Shown here: positions 1-7,208 of the stretch, piece after piece | How the letters are laid out: each line of letters opens with the position of its first letter | Numbering within the stretch: position 1 is the stretch's first letter | DNA from: Nostocoides sp039812405 | GTDB taxonomy: Bacteria; Actinomycetota; Actinomycetes; Actinomycetales; Dermatophilaceae | Direction: 5' to 3' | DNA length: 8,587 nt | NCBI GenBank assembly: GCA_039812405.1 | Contig: JBDIAL010000158.1 | Location: 1-8,587, forward strand | Translations under genes and position numbers: made by a program | The notes under the pieces: model-generated | Database searches by the model: none | The model's input: the letters and a program-made list of their open reading frames with translations, nothing else | What the model was told of the DNA's origin: nothing

Positions 1-176
1 GCCGCGGCCACCGCCGCTTGGGCCTGGGCGAGCGCGAGGTCGGCCGCATCGAGCCTCTCCTGCGCTCGGTCTCTGACGCGGGCTGCCATGTCGACCGCGC
101 TCAAGGCCCGGGCCTCGACCCGCTGCGCCTCTCTGAGTCGATCGCGTGCTGTCCGGCTGGCCGGTGAAGACGTCAT
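1..176 (-). CDS. Partial hypothetical protein, helical and charged (N-terminal 58 residues)
   Basis: A reading frame opens at an ATG (174-176 on the complement) and stays open to the window edge, so only the N-terminus is seen. It begins MTSSPASRTARDRLREAQRV and continues as an Ala/Arg/Glu-rich stretch with heptad-like spacing and no Pro after residue 5, which suggests one long helix or coiled coil. A good ribosome binding site, GAAGGGAG, lies about 7 bases upstream of the ATG. It is divergent from the membrane protein at 348. Small Ala/Arg-rich helical proteins of this sort are common near relaxase genes on actinobacterial elements, but no family can be named and no function is offered. The open frame together with the Shine-Dalgarno site makes it likely to be real. 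Confidence 0.65.
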   Translation of the reverse strand, partial: MTSSPASRTARDRLREAQRVEARALSAVDMAARVRDRAQERLDAADLALAQAQAAVAA

Positions 177-347
177 GGTGATTCTCCCTTCGTGCGACGT
201 TAATCCCTCCACGGCCTTGTCGGGGGCAACGTCGGGCACCCCGGCAGCATCCGGTGGCCTGACTGCGACGTCGTGCCATTCGGCAGAGCCCGACAGATCA
301 ACCGGGACGGGCGCGTCGCACCTCACACGGCGCCTCGTGCGATCAAG
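177..347. promoter_or_regulatory. Divergent intergenic region with repeated TGCGACGT / GTGCGA motifs
   Basis: This gap separates the leftward partial gene from the rightward membrane-protein gene and should carry both promoters. TGCGACGT occurs at 193-200 and 264-271, the second as part of the palindrome CGACGTCG. TCGCAC (316-321) and GTGCGA (337-342) form an inverted repeat just before the ATG at 348, and GTGCGA recurs at 192-197. These could be binding sites for one regulator, but the motifs are short and GC-rich. No clear -35/-10 pair is visible for either gene. Confidence 0.25.
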
Positions 348-1028
348 ATGTCGCGCATGGACCCGTGGACCCTCGTCGCAGACGAAATTCGGAAGAACAT
401 GCACGAGGGCGTCCGTATGTCGGGGCCGATTCTCGCCCAAGCGGGCATGATCTCAGCCATCAACAGGTGGGGTGGACGACCCACCGACAGCTTGGCTAGG
501 CTCGCGACCCTGCTTGGGCTCCACGGAACTTGGATCAACAACACCCGCGCATGGCTCGACGAACCAGCTCGCCATCACTCACTGACCGTTGTCGCGGGGG
601 CGATGACCAGCCTTTTGATCCTCTCACTCGCTTACAGGGCGGGTACTTGGGCCAGTCAGCAGGAGAAGGTCAGCCGCCTGTGCGATGCAACGCAGGATGA
701 AGCGGACCAGCGGAAAATCATACGCCGCGACATTGAGCTCACCGTGGCTCGCATCCAAGGTACTGGCACTTCCATCTGGTTCGGCATAGCACTCCTCCTC
801 GAGCTAGCCGTGATGAGCTTGTTTGTCGTTGTTGCAGGCGCAGTCTTCTACATCATCACAGCGTTATCAATACACATTTGGACCAGACTTCAGGAGTCGG
901 AGCCCCTGGAGCTGGGCTGGGCCGCACTTTCCCTTGGCGCGGCCGCAGGATTCACCCTCATCCCGACTCTGTTCTCCCCCGAACTGCGCCTGCTCAACGT
1001 CCTCACCGTCAAGCCGCAACGCGCCTAG
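348..1028 (+). CDS. Predicted multi-pass membrane protein of unknown function
   Basis: The protein has 226 residues from the ATG at 348. No family is recognised. Residues 1-75 are soluble. Hydrophobic segments follow at about 79-95, 142-172 (long enough for one extended or two short passes) and 188-207, and a charged stretch at about 104-135 (QQEKVSR...DEADQRKIIRRD) separates the first two. There is no signal peptide. The start is uncertain: no strong Shine-Dalgarno precedes 348, ATG 357 is an alternative, and the frame is open back to 273. Codon use is less GC-biased than in the relaxase: it has a TTA leucine codon at 864-866, ATA codons and many A/T-ending codons, so it may have a different origin. 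It lies 136 bases upstream of the relaxase on the same strand. A transfer-related role such as surface exclusion, or an effector role, is possible but unsupported. Confidence 0.6.
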   Translation: MSRMDPWTLVADEIRKNMHEGVRMSGPILAQAGMISAINRWGGRPTDSLARLATLLGLHGTWINNTRAWLDEPARHHSLTVVAGAMTSLLILSLAYRAGTWASQQEKVSRLCDATQDEADQRKIIRRDIELTVARIQGTGTSIWFGIALLLELAVMSLFVVVAGAVFYIITALSIHIWTRLQESEPLELGWAALSLGAAAGFTLIPTLFSPELRLLNVLTVKPQRA

Positions 1029-1072
1029 TCGCCGAGACCGACACAGCTGCTCATTTGACGCAGCGCAACACC

Positions 1073-1126
1073 GTACGCGACCCCCACCCCGATCGCGTAC
1101 ACCTCTGGCACGACCCTGACGGGTCG
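1073..1126. other. oriT: Candidate origin of transfer (paired inverted repeats upstream of the relaxase)
   Basis: Two perfect inverted repeats lie in the gap before the relaxase gene. The first has 8-base arms, GTACGCGA (1073-1080) and TCGCGTAC (1093-1100), around a 12-base C-rich loop. The second has 6-base arms, CGACCC (1111-1116) and GGGTCG (1121-1126), around TGAC. MobF relaxases typically recognise an inverted repeat next to the nick site, and oriT is often adjacent to the relaxase gene. No nick sequence is recognised here, so this is a positional and structural argument. The second hairpin could instead be a weak terminator for the membrane-protein gene, although no T-tract follows it, and the first could be an operator. 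Confidence 0.4.
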
Positions 1127-1164
1127 TGGGCGGATGCCGCCCCGCCGCGGGGCGTATCCCTTGC

Positions 1165-4155
1165 GTGACGATGTCGATCAGGCGGATGACGCTGGGCGCG
1201 GGGTACGCGTACCTGATGTCGTCGGTGGCCCGCGCCGACGAGGCGCGCGGCGTGTCCGGGCTGACCGCCTACTACGCCGCGACCGGGACCCCGCCGGGCC
1301 GGTTCCTCGGCGCCGGTCTTGCCGGCCTCGGCCAGGGCGAGGGCATCGCCCCTGGCTCACCGGTCCGTGAGGAGCAGCTGTGGCGGATGCTCGGCATGCT
1401 CCAAGACTCCCTGACCGGGGAGCCCCTCGGCCGGGCCCCGCGACCCGACCGAACCCAGCTCATCGACGCCAACGGAAGGGTCCGCAAGGCGTCCAAGACG
1501 GTCGCCGGGTTCGACCTGACCTTCTCCGCGCCGAAGTCGGTATCGGTCGCCTGGGCGCTGGCCGACGACGCGCTGCGGGAGCAGATCCACGCCGCGCACC
1601 GGGCCGCGATCGAGGACGTCATCGCGTATGCCGAACGCCAGGTCTTCGCGACCCGAACCGGCGCCGGCGGGGTCGTGTCGCAGGACGTGCGCGGGGTCAT
1701 CGCGGCCGCGTTCGACCACTGGGACTCCCGCGCCGGCGACCCGCAGCTGCACACCCACGTCGTCGTCCTCAACCGGGTCCAGGCCGCCTCCGACGGCGGG
1801 TGGCGCACCCTGGACTCCAAGGCGCTGTTCCGGGCGACGGTCGGGCTGTCCGAGCTCTACAACGCCGTCCTCGCCGACCGGCTGACCGCCGACCTGGGGT
1901 GGGCGTGGGAGCCCCGGACACGGGCCCGGTCGGCCGCGCCGACGTGGGAGGTGGCCGGTGTTCCGAAGCCGCTGACAGACGAGTTCTCCCAGCGGGCGCA
2001 CCAGATCGAGACGGCCACCGAGGAGCTGGTATGCGGTTTCGTCGCCTCCCACGGGCGGCGCCCCACGACCGACGAGGTGCTGCGTCTGCGGCAGCAGGCG
2101 ACCCTGTCGACGCGGCCGGAGAAGGAGCGGCGCAGCCTGCACGACCTCGTCACCGGGTGGCGGGTCCGGGCCGAGAAGGTCGCCGGGCGGGGCGGTCCGG
2201 AGTGGGTCGCCGGCCTCTCTTCTCTGGGCGCTCAGACGGTAGGGATCCGCCACGCCGGTGTCGGCGCCGCTGCCCAGCGAACCCTCGAAGCTGTCGGGTC
2301 GAAGCGGTCGGTCTTCAACCGCGCCAACGTGTTCGCCGAGGCCGTCCGGCAGCTGCACGGCCACCGGTTCGCCACCGCCAATGAGCGGGTGGCGGCCGTG
2401 GAGGACGTGACCGGGCTCGTCCTCGATGCCGCCGTCCGGCTCACCCCCGACGATGGCGTCGAGCACCTGCCGCCGGAGATGATCCGCGACGACGGGTCCT
2501 CCCGGTTCCGGGCCCGCGACGGGGTCTCCTTCACGACCACGGAGACCCTGGCCGCCGAGGAAGCCCTTCTCGACGCGGGCCGGGCCCTCGACGGGCCGCT
2601 GGTCGACGACGTCCTCGCGCAGGCCGCCCTCGCCGCCCCACTGCCGGAGTCCGGGGAGCGGCTCGGGGAGGACCAGGCCACCGCGGTCGTCGCCGTCGTC
2701 TCCTGCGGCCGGGCCCTGGACGTCCTCGTCGGTGCCGCCGGAACCGGCAAGTCCACCGCCATGGCCGCCGTCCGCGCCGCGTGGGAGTCGGTCTACGGGG
2801 CGGGGTCGGTCGTCGGCCTCGCGCCGTCGGCAACCGCCGCCGACGTCCTCGCCGACGCGGTCGGCATCCCGACCGAGAACACCACCAAATGGCTCCTCGA
2901 ACACGCCCGGCAACCCGACCGTCAAGCCCAGCTCGACCGCCTCGACACCCGCCTGCGCTACGCCGCACCCTCCCTACGAACCCGCGCGCTCCAGCGCACC
3001 CGGGACCGCATCGCCGCCGAACACCGACGCTGGAGCCTGAGACCCGGGCAGCTGGTCATCGTCGACGAAGCCTCCATGGCCTCCACCACCGACCTTCACC
3101 GCATCACCACCGAAGCCCGCGCCGCCCACGCCAAGGTCCTGCTCGTCGGCGACCCCCACCAGGTCTCCCCCGTCCAAGCCGGCGGCGCCTTCGCCCTGCT
3201 CGTCGCCGACCGCACCGACGCCCCCGAACTCGGCGTCGTCCGCCGCTTCCGCCACGAATGGGAACGCGACGCCTCCCTCCAGCTACGCGCCGGACGCCGC
3301 ACCAGCATCGACACCTACCAACAGCACGGCCGCATCACCGGCGGCCCCCGCGAGGAGATCCTCGACCGCCTGTATGCCGCGTGGAAAGCCGACATCGACG
3401 CCGGCCGGACCGCCGTCATGGTCGCCGCCGACGCCGCCACCGTCGCCGAACTCAACGCCCGCGCCCGCGCCGACCGCATCGCCTCCGGCGCCGTCGCAGA
3501 CTCGACCGTCGTCACCGCGGCCGGGACGCGAATCGGGGTCGGCGACCTCGTCGTCACCCGCCGCAACAACCGCGACCTGGCCGTTCCCGGCGGCTGGGTC
3601 AAGAACGGCGACACCTGGACCATCACCGCCCTCGGTGACGACGGATCCGCGACGCTAACTCGGCCTGGTCGGTCGGCCGGAGAGGCCGTGACGGTCGCCC
3701 TCCCGGCCTCGTACGTCGCCGAGCACCTCGACCTCGGCTACGCCTCGACCGCCCACCGCGCCCAAGGCCGCACCGTCGACACCGCCCACGCCTACGTCAC
3801 CGCCACCACGGCGCGCGAGCCGCTCTACGTCATGGCCACCCGCGGACGTGAAGCAAACCAGCTCTACGTCGACACCACCTACGACCCCGACCCCGGGACC
3901 GCCCACGACAACCTCCCCGAGACCGACCCGGTCGCCGTCCTGCGCGGCGCCCTCGCGAACACCAGCGCCGACACCTCAGCCCTTCAGACCCTGGCTAACG
4001 AGGCCTCCGCAGACGCCAGCCCCGCCCGCCTCGACGCCCAAGGCGCCGCCCTCCTGGCGATGGCGCGCGAACGGCGTGCCGCCCTCCTGGTCGACGCCAG
4101 CTTCACGCAGCATGATCTACGTGCGGCAAGCACGCCGACTAGGGGCCACCTTTAA
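1165..4155 (+). CDS. MobF-family conjugative relaxase with C-terminal helicase (TrwC/TraI/TraA-like)
   Basis: The protein has 996 residues from the GTG at 1165. It nicks oriT, stays bound to the 5' end, and unwinds the strand for conjugative transfer. The N-terminal TrwC-type relaxase domain (about 1-290) carries the three-histidine metal site FDHW...DPQLHTHVVV (His185, His196, His198). Candidate nucleophilic tyrosines are Tyr14/Tyr16 (GYAYL) and Tyr36/Tyr37 (AYY). The RecD-like helicase (about 500-905) shows Walker A GAAGTGKST (523-531), Walker B IVDEAS (Asp634, Glu635), GDPHQVSP with Gln666, and C-terminal motifs STAHRAQGRT and YVMATRGRE. The start is uncertain: GTG 1165 and ATG 1171 (MSIRRM, the usual family opening) lie beside each other and GTG 1126 is also in frame; none has a strong Shine-Dalgarno. 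Actinobacterial relatives usually run on past the ...RERRAALL segment, whereas this one ends about 25 residues later with an unconserved tail, suggesting a truncated C-terminus. The catalytic domains look complete. Confidence 0.93.
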   Translation: MTMSIRRMTLGAGYAYLMSSVARADEARGVSGLTAYYAATGTPPGRFLGAGLAGLGQGEGIAPGSPVREEQLWRMLGMLQDSLTGEPLGRAPRPDRTQLIDANGRVRKASKTVAGFDLTFSAPKSVSVAWALADDALREQIHAAHRAAIEDVIAYAERQVFATRTGAGGVVSQDVRGVIAAAFDHWDSRAGDPQLHTHVVVLNRVQAASDGGWRTLDSKALFRATVGLSELYNAVLADRLTADLGWAWEPRTRARSAAPTWEVAGVPKPLTDEFSQRAHQIETATEELVCGFVASHGRRPTTDEVLRLRQQATLSTRPEKERRSLHDLVTGWRVRAEKVAGRGGPEWVAGLSSLGAQTVGIRHAGVGAAAQRTLEAVGSKRSVFNRANVFAEAVRQLHGHRFATANERVAAVEDVTGLVLDAAVRLTPDDGVEHLPPEMIRDDGSSRFRARDGVSFTTTETLAAEEALLDAGRALDGPLVDDVLAQAALAAPLPESGERLGEDQATAVVAVVSCGRALDVLVGAAGTGKSTAMAAVRAAWESVYGAGSVVGLAPSATAADVLADAVGIPTENTTKWLLEHARQPDRQAQLDRLDTRLRYAAPSLRTRALQRTRDRIAAEHRRWSLRPGQLVIVDEASMASTTDLHRITTEARAAHAKVLLVGDPHQVSPVQAGGAFALLVADRTDAPELGVVRRFRHEWERDASLQLRAGRRTSIDTYQQHGRITGGPREEILDRLYAAWKADIDAGRTAVMVAADAATVAELNARARADRIASGAVADSTVVTAAGTRIGVGDLVVTRRNNRDLAVPGGWVKNGDTWTITALGDDGSATLTRPGRSAGEAVTVALPASYVAEHLDLGYASTAHRAQGRTVDTAHAYVTATTAREPLYVMATRGREANQLYVDTTYDPDPGTAHDNLPETDPVAVLRGALANTSADTSALQTLANEASADASPARLDAQGAALLAMARERRAALLVDASFTQHDLRAASTPTRGHL
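4120..4134. terminator. Short hairpin near the convergent ends, possible weak terminator
   Basis: CGTGC (4120-4124) and GCACG (4130-4134) form a perfect 5-base stem with loop GGCAA. The hairpin lies inside the last codons of the relaxase and about 48 bases past the stop of the leftward STAS-like/HTH gene. It is the only compact hairpin noted between the two convergent genes. No T-tract follows on either strand, so intrinsic termination would be weak at best. Confidence 0.2.
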
Positions 4156-4181
4156 CCTCGAGGCAGTCGCGTTTTATGCCG

Positions 4182-4763
4182 CTAGGCCGGAGCCAGTGGC
4201 GGGCCATCGACGAGCTGCTCCGACACGACCTCATAGAGGTACTCGCGGCCGCCGCGCGATGAGCCGGTGACTTGTGCCTTGCGCAGCGCTCCAACGGCGG
4301 CGAGCCGCTTGAGACGGTTGTTCGCGTTCTGCGCTGACAGGCCCAGGGCGTCGGCAAGCTGTTTTGCGCTGAACGAGCCCAGCTCGGACGCGGCGGTGAA
4401 GGTCGCTACGAGCATGGGGTCGCCGACCAGCCGCAACGCACCCTTCTCGAGGACGACCACCTGCGTGTCGCGTCGCTCTACGCAAACGACGACGGCGTAC
4501 CGGTTGTCCTCATCCAGGCCGGTCACTTTGAGCGTCGCGTCGCGTTGAGCGAAGTCGTTGGCGGTCAGGAACTTGCCGAGAAACTCATCGACGAAGCTCA
4601 TGGTCATGGCCTGGACTCCACCGAAGTCGATGGTGAGGTCGAGTCGATCGTGCCTGATGAGCAGGTCGTCCAGTCTGTCGCGGCCCTCGCGGCCGAGGCT
4701 GCGCGTCGCCGGAAACACGCCAAGCTGGTGGACACTGAAGGTGGTCGCTTGCGCTTCGGTCAT
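4182..4763 (-). CDS. STAS-like (DUF4325) protein with C-terminal winged helix-turn-helix
   Basis: The protein has 193 residues from the ATG at 4763. The upstream ATG at 4781 (six extra residues) lacks a ribosome binding site, while 4763 has CGGAG about 7 bases before it. The N-terminal part (about 1-110) fits the STAS-like DUF4325 family, with the hallmark strand-turn-helix LTIDFGGVQAMTMSFVDEF at about 43-61 (a hydrophobic strand, then Ser-Phe and an acidic Glu). The C-terminal part (about 129-185) is a winged HTH, SAKQLADALGLSAQNANNRL, followed by LAAVGAL and a basic wing RGGREYLYEV. The family is often found beside GHKL-type ATPases, as here: it starts 40 bases after the stop of the ATPase gene. 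The likely role is a regulatory output, with the STAS-like domain sensing or partnering with the ATPase and the wHTH binding DNA, perhaps at the operon's own promoter. Direct target and ligand are unknown. Confidence 0.8.
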   Translation of the reverse strand: MTEAQATTFSVHQLGVFPATRSLGREGRDRLDDLLIRHDRLDLTIDFGGVQAMTMSFVDEFLGKFLTANDFAQRDATLKVTGLDEDNRYAVVVCVERRDTQVVVLEKGALRLVGDPMLVATFTAASELGSFSAKQLADALGLSAQNANNRLKRLAAVGALRKAQVTGSSRGGREYLYEVVSEQLVDGPPLAPA

Positions 4764-4803
4764 GGCTTTCTCCGTTTTCATTGTTGCAATTGAACCACTT
4801 GTA

Positions 4804-5664
4804 CTACTGGACGGGCGTGCGGTGGGAGAGCCACGCCCAGGTTCCGCTGGTCTGGTCTGGACGGTCCTTCGGCGACTCGGAGTGGCTCTCGGGAGACCCG
4901 GAGACCCTCACTTCGCCCCTGCCTGAGCGGATCTGGAACGAAACGACGCCGTGGAGTCGGGTCCGTTCGATCACATCGCTAAGCCCGTTGCCCCGGTCCG
5001 CGCCGACGCCGCTGACGCCCGCCTCCATCGCCTTCTGAATGGCGAGCTCGTCGCGGGTGTAGTGAGCATGGCGAGGGTTTCGCCTGAGATGTTGCATGAC
5101 TCCGATGCCGGTGTCGCACACGGCGAACTCGAAGCGTCGACCGTCGGTGGTGTTTCCGGTGTGAGTCTGAGCGGCAATGAAGGCGCCCGGGGCACTGTGC
5201 CCGTGTTCGACGGCGTTGGACAGGAGTTCGCCACAGGCCAGGAAGACCGCGCTGCTGGCGGCGGTCGCCTCGGGTCCGTAGAACGAGGTCACGAGGGGTC
5301 CGAGCCTTTCGGCGAGGTCGTCGGCGTTGTGGGGGTTCAAGGCGGTGACCTCGAGCAAGGTCCCGCGGTGGTCGGTGCGGCCCTCGGGGGGAACGTGGCC
5401 GCGGATCACGGTCCTGGAGGGCATGTGGCGCAGAACGTCCATGCGCTGGAGGTAGGAGGCGGTGTTGGTGTCGGTGGGCATCTTGAGGGTGACCGGTATC
5501 GATGACTCGGCGGCCCAGTGCGCGGTGGCGACCATGCCGGCGAGGTCGAGGGGGCAGGCGAAGGTGAGTCGGGTGGCGTCGATGACGAGAGCGTCCGAGG
5601 TTCCGGTGAGGGAGAGGAACGCGGCCTCTGCCAGAGGCCGAGTCCCAATCAGCAGTAACTCCAT
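4804..5664 (-). CDS. GHKL-type ATPase with STAS-like N-terminal region (anti-sigma/sensor-like)
   Basis: The protein has 286 residues from the ATG at 5664, with AAGGGA about 10 bases upstream. The frame is open further upstream to 5805, but that would overlap the end of the E1 gene and lacks a binding site. The N-terminal segment (about 1-85) resembles a STAS-like fold (DALVIDATRLTFACPLDLAG). A linker leads to a histidine-kinase-like ATP-binding domain (about 110-256) with N-box GELLSNAVEHG (Glu146, Asn150, His154), G1-box CDTGIGV (Asp184) and G2-box DRGNGLSDV. There is no phospho-acceptor histidine domain and no membrane segment, so it resembles the SpoIIAB/RsbW/RsbT serine-kinase or switch group more than a two-component kinase. 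It probably binds ATP and pairs with the STAS-like/HTH protein encoded 40 bases downstream. It follows the E1 gene by 74 bases, a gap holding a GC hairpin (5718-5733, CCGGC/GCCGG) with no T-tract, so co-transcription is likely. Residues after about 256 are a polar tail of unknown role. Confidence 0.82.
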   Translation of the reverse strand: MELLLIGTRPLAEAAFLSLTGTSDALVIDATRLTFACPLDLAGMVATAHWAAESSIPVTLKMPTDTNTASYLQRMDVLRHMPSRTVIRGHVPPEGRTDHRGTLLEVTALNPHNADDLAERLGPLVTSFYGPEATAASSAVFLACGELLSNAVEHGHSAPGAFIAAQTHTGNTTDGRRFEFAVCDTGIGVMQHLRRNPRHAHYTRDELAIQKAMEAGVSGVGADRGNGLSDVIERTRLHGVVSFQIRSGRGEVRVSGSPESHSESPKDRPDQTSGTWAWLSHRTPVQ

Positions 5665-5738
5665 CCGAGGAGTGTCCCTTGACGGGGTCTTCGAGTCTGG
5701 GATACACGCGCGGCCTGCCGGCTCATCCGCCGGGAGCC

Positions 5739-7208
5739 TCAGACGCGCGTCGGCAGCTCGCGTCCGTCGCCGTAGGCGAGCACAGAGTGCGGACCGTTGC
5801 CGCACACGTAGCAGGTGGGGTCGACGTGTGGCGTCTGCACCACCAGCTGCGGGTGACCGGCGGCGGCCGGTCGGTTGCGGAGGAGCCGGAACCCGTCGGC
5901 GGGGCGGCCGAGGCCGCTGGCGTAGTGCATGAAGTCGTTGACCGCCCAGCCGGCCGCGAGCGAGTTCAGCGTGATCACGCTCGGCGCCGCGATACCGGGC
6001 TCGTCGACGTAGCGCTGGTTGCGGCGCTGCTCGTCGGTGGCGACGGACTCCTCGGCGAGCTTGGCGAGGTTCACCAGCCCGTTGCAGCGCATGCAGCCAG
6101 CGGTCGTGCCGAGGGACCGGACCACGCCGTACAGGTCGAGCACCTTGCCCGTGGCCTTGTCGAGGACGACCTTTGAGCCCACCTGGAGGGTGGGGATGAG
6201 GTATTGGAAGGCGATCTGGTTCACCACGTCGCGGGCGAGCATGGTGTCAGCGGCGAGGTACACGAAGTCGCAGCCAAGGAGCTGGCGGGCGACGTGGTCG
6301 TCGGCGACGTCACCGCGGATGGCGGTCACCGTGGCGTCGGGGTTGGCGCAGTGGATGATGCGACTGGCGAGGTCGATCTTCCAGGTCGGCCGGTTGAGCC
6401 CGATCCTCTTCATGGCCTTGCCGATCCAACCTGCCCCGAACCTCCCGATAGCGTCGCGTCGGGTGGCCTCGGGCAGGCGCGAGAGGTTGGTGGTGGAGAC
6501 GTGGTCGGGGTCGATGATGACGAAGTGCCCGACGCCGAGCCGGCTGAGGTACTGGATGATCAGCATGCCGATGCCGCCAGCTCCGACCACGCCAACGGTG
6601 ATGCGCCGCATCCGGTCGTTACCCGCGTCGCCGAAGATCAACGCTTGTCGGGCGTACTGCACCGCGGAGGCGAGGCTGCCGTCGTCGTGACGGTGGAGAC
6701 CATCGGTGAGGACGTCCATGGCGGGCCCGACGACAACGGTGGTGTGGACCGGGTGCCGGGTGTGGTCGGTGAGCCAGATGTCCCCGGCCAGGGCGTGCCG
6801 GGCGAGCACCAGCCCGCCGACGGGTGCGCCGTTGAGGGTGAGCAGCGTGGGGTAGCCGCGTTCGTGGGAGGCCAGGTCGAGGCCGGAGAACCCGACTTCG
6901 TCGGTCCCGCCGTGGTTGTGGACGGCCAGGTAGACAAGGCCGGCGTCCTTGGCGCGGCGTAGCGCGCGTGTGACGAAGGTGCCGGTGAGGTGTCGGTGGC
7001 CGCGGGTGCCGGGTACGTAGTCGGTGCCGTCGCTGGCCAGGATAACCTCGCGCACCAGGAGGTTCAGCGTGCCGTCGACGTGCGCGCGGCCGCAGAGCAG
7101 GGCCGCGCCGTGTTCGTCGGGCGTGCCGCCGAACAAGTGAGCGTGCAGCGCTTGCCAGTCCTCGTCACGGAAGCGGACGCTGACCCGGTTCGTGTCGGTG
7201 GGGCTCAT
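5739..7208 (-). CDS. JAB/MPN peptidase fused to E1-like (ThiF) ubiquitin-activating enzyme
   Basis: The protein has 489 residues, with ATG at 7208 and GGAG 5 bases upstream. The N-terminal JAB domain (about 8-150) has a full JAMM zinc site: Glu32, HNH (His97, His99), Ser108 and Asp111, in the pattern HxH-x8-SxxD. JAB enzymes of this kind trim ubiquitin-like precursors or remove them from targets. The E1 domain (about 190-480) has the ATP loop GAGGIG (209-214), Asp233/Asp235 in IDPDHV, Asn241 and Arg244, IGK (262-264), Asp321, and two zinc-binding pairs, CMRC (372/375) and CYVC (466/469). E1 enzymes adenylate the C-terminus of the ubiquitin-like protein. Aligned by eye to E. coli ThiF, the catalytic cysteine before GVVGP falls on Val401 here (before GIAAP), and no other cysteine lies between the two zinc pairs. 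It overlaps the E2-like gene by 4 bases (ATGA). The domain assignment is firm; the chemistry after adenylation is uncertain. Confidence 0.93.
   Translation of the reverse strand: MSPTDTNRVSVRFRDEDWQALHAHLFGGTPDEHGAALLCGRAHVDGTLNLLVREVILASDGTDYVPGTRGHRHLTGTFVTRALRRAKDAGLVYLAVHNHGGTDEVGFSGLDLASHERGYPTLLTLNGAPVGGLVLARHALAGDIWLTDHTRHPVHTTVVVGPAMDVLTDGLHRHDDGSLASAVQYARQALIFGDAGNDRMRRITVGVVGAGGIGMLIIQYLSRLGVGHFVIIDPDHVSTTNLSRLPEATRRDAIGRFGAGWIGKAMKRIGLNRPTWKIDLASRIIHCANPDATVTAIRGDVADDHVARQLLGCDFVYLAADTMLARDVVNQIAFQYLIPTLQVGSKVVLDKATGKVLDLYGVVRSLGTTAGCMRCNGLVNLAKLAEESVATDEQRRNQRYVDEPGIAAPSVITLNSLAAGWAVNDFMHYASGLGRPADGFRLLRNRPAAAGHPQLVVQTPHVDPTCYVCGNGPHSVLAYGDGRELPTRV

Noticed and set aside
1357..2925. 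Long open frame of over 500 codons on the minus strand, antisense to the relaxase
   Set aside because: Its Gly/Arg/Pro/Asp-rich translation has no domain, and it is a by-product of GC-biased third positions in the relaxase, whose motifs are unmistakable on the plus strand.
5665..5805. N-terminal extension of the ATPase to an upstream ATG at 5805
   Set aside because: The extra 47 residues are Arg-rich, overlap the end of the E1 gene, and lack a ribosome binding site; ATG 5664 has one.
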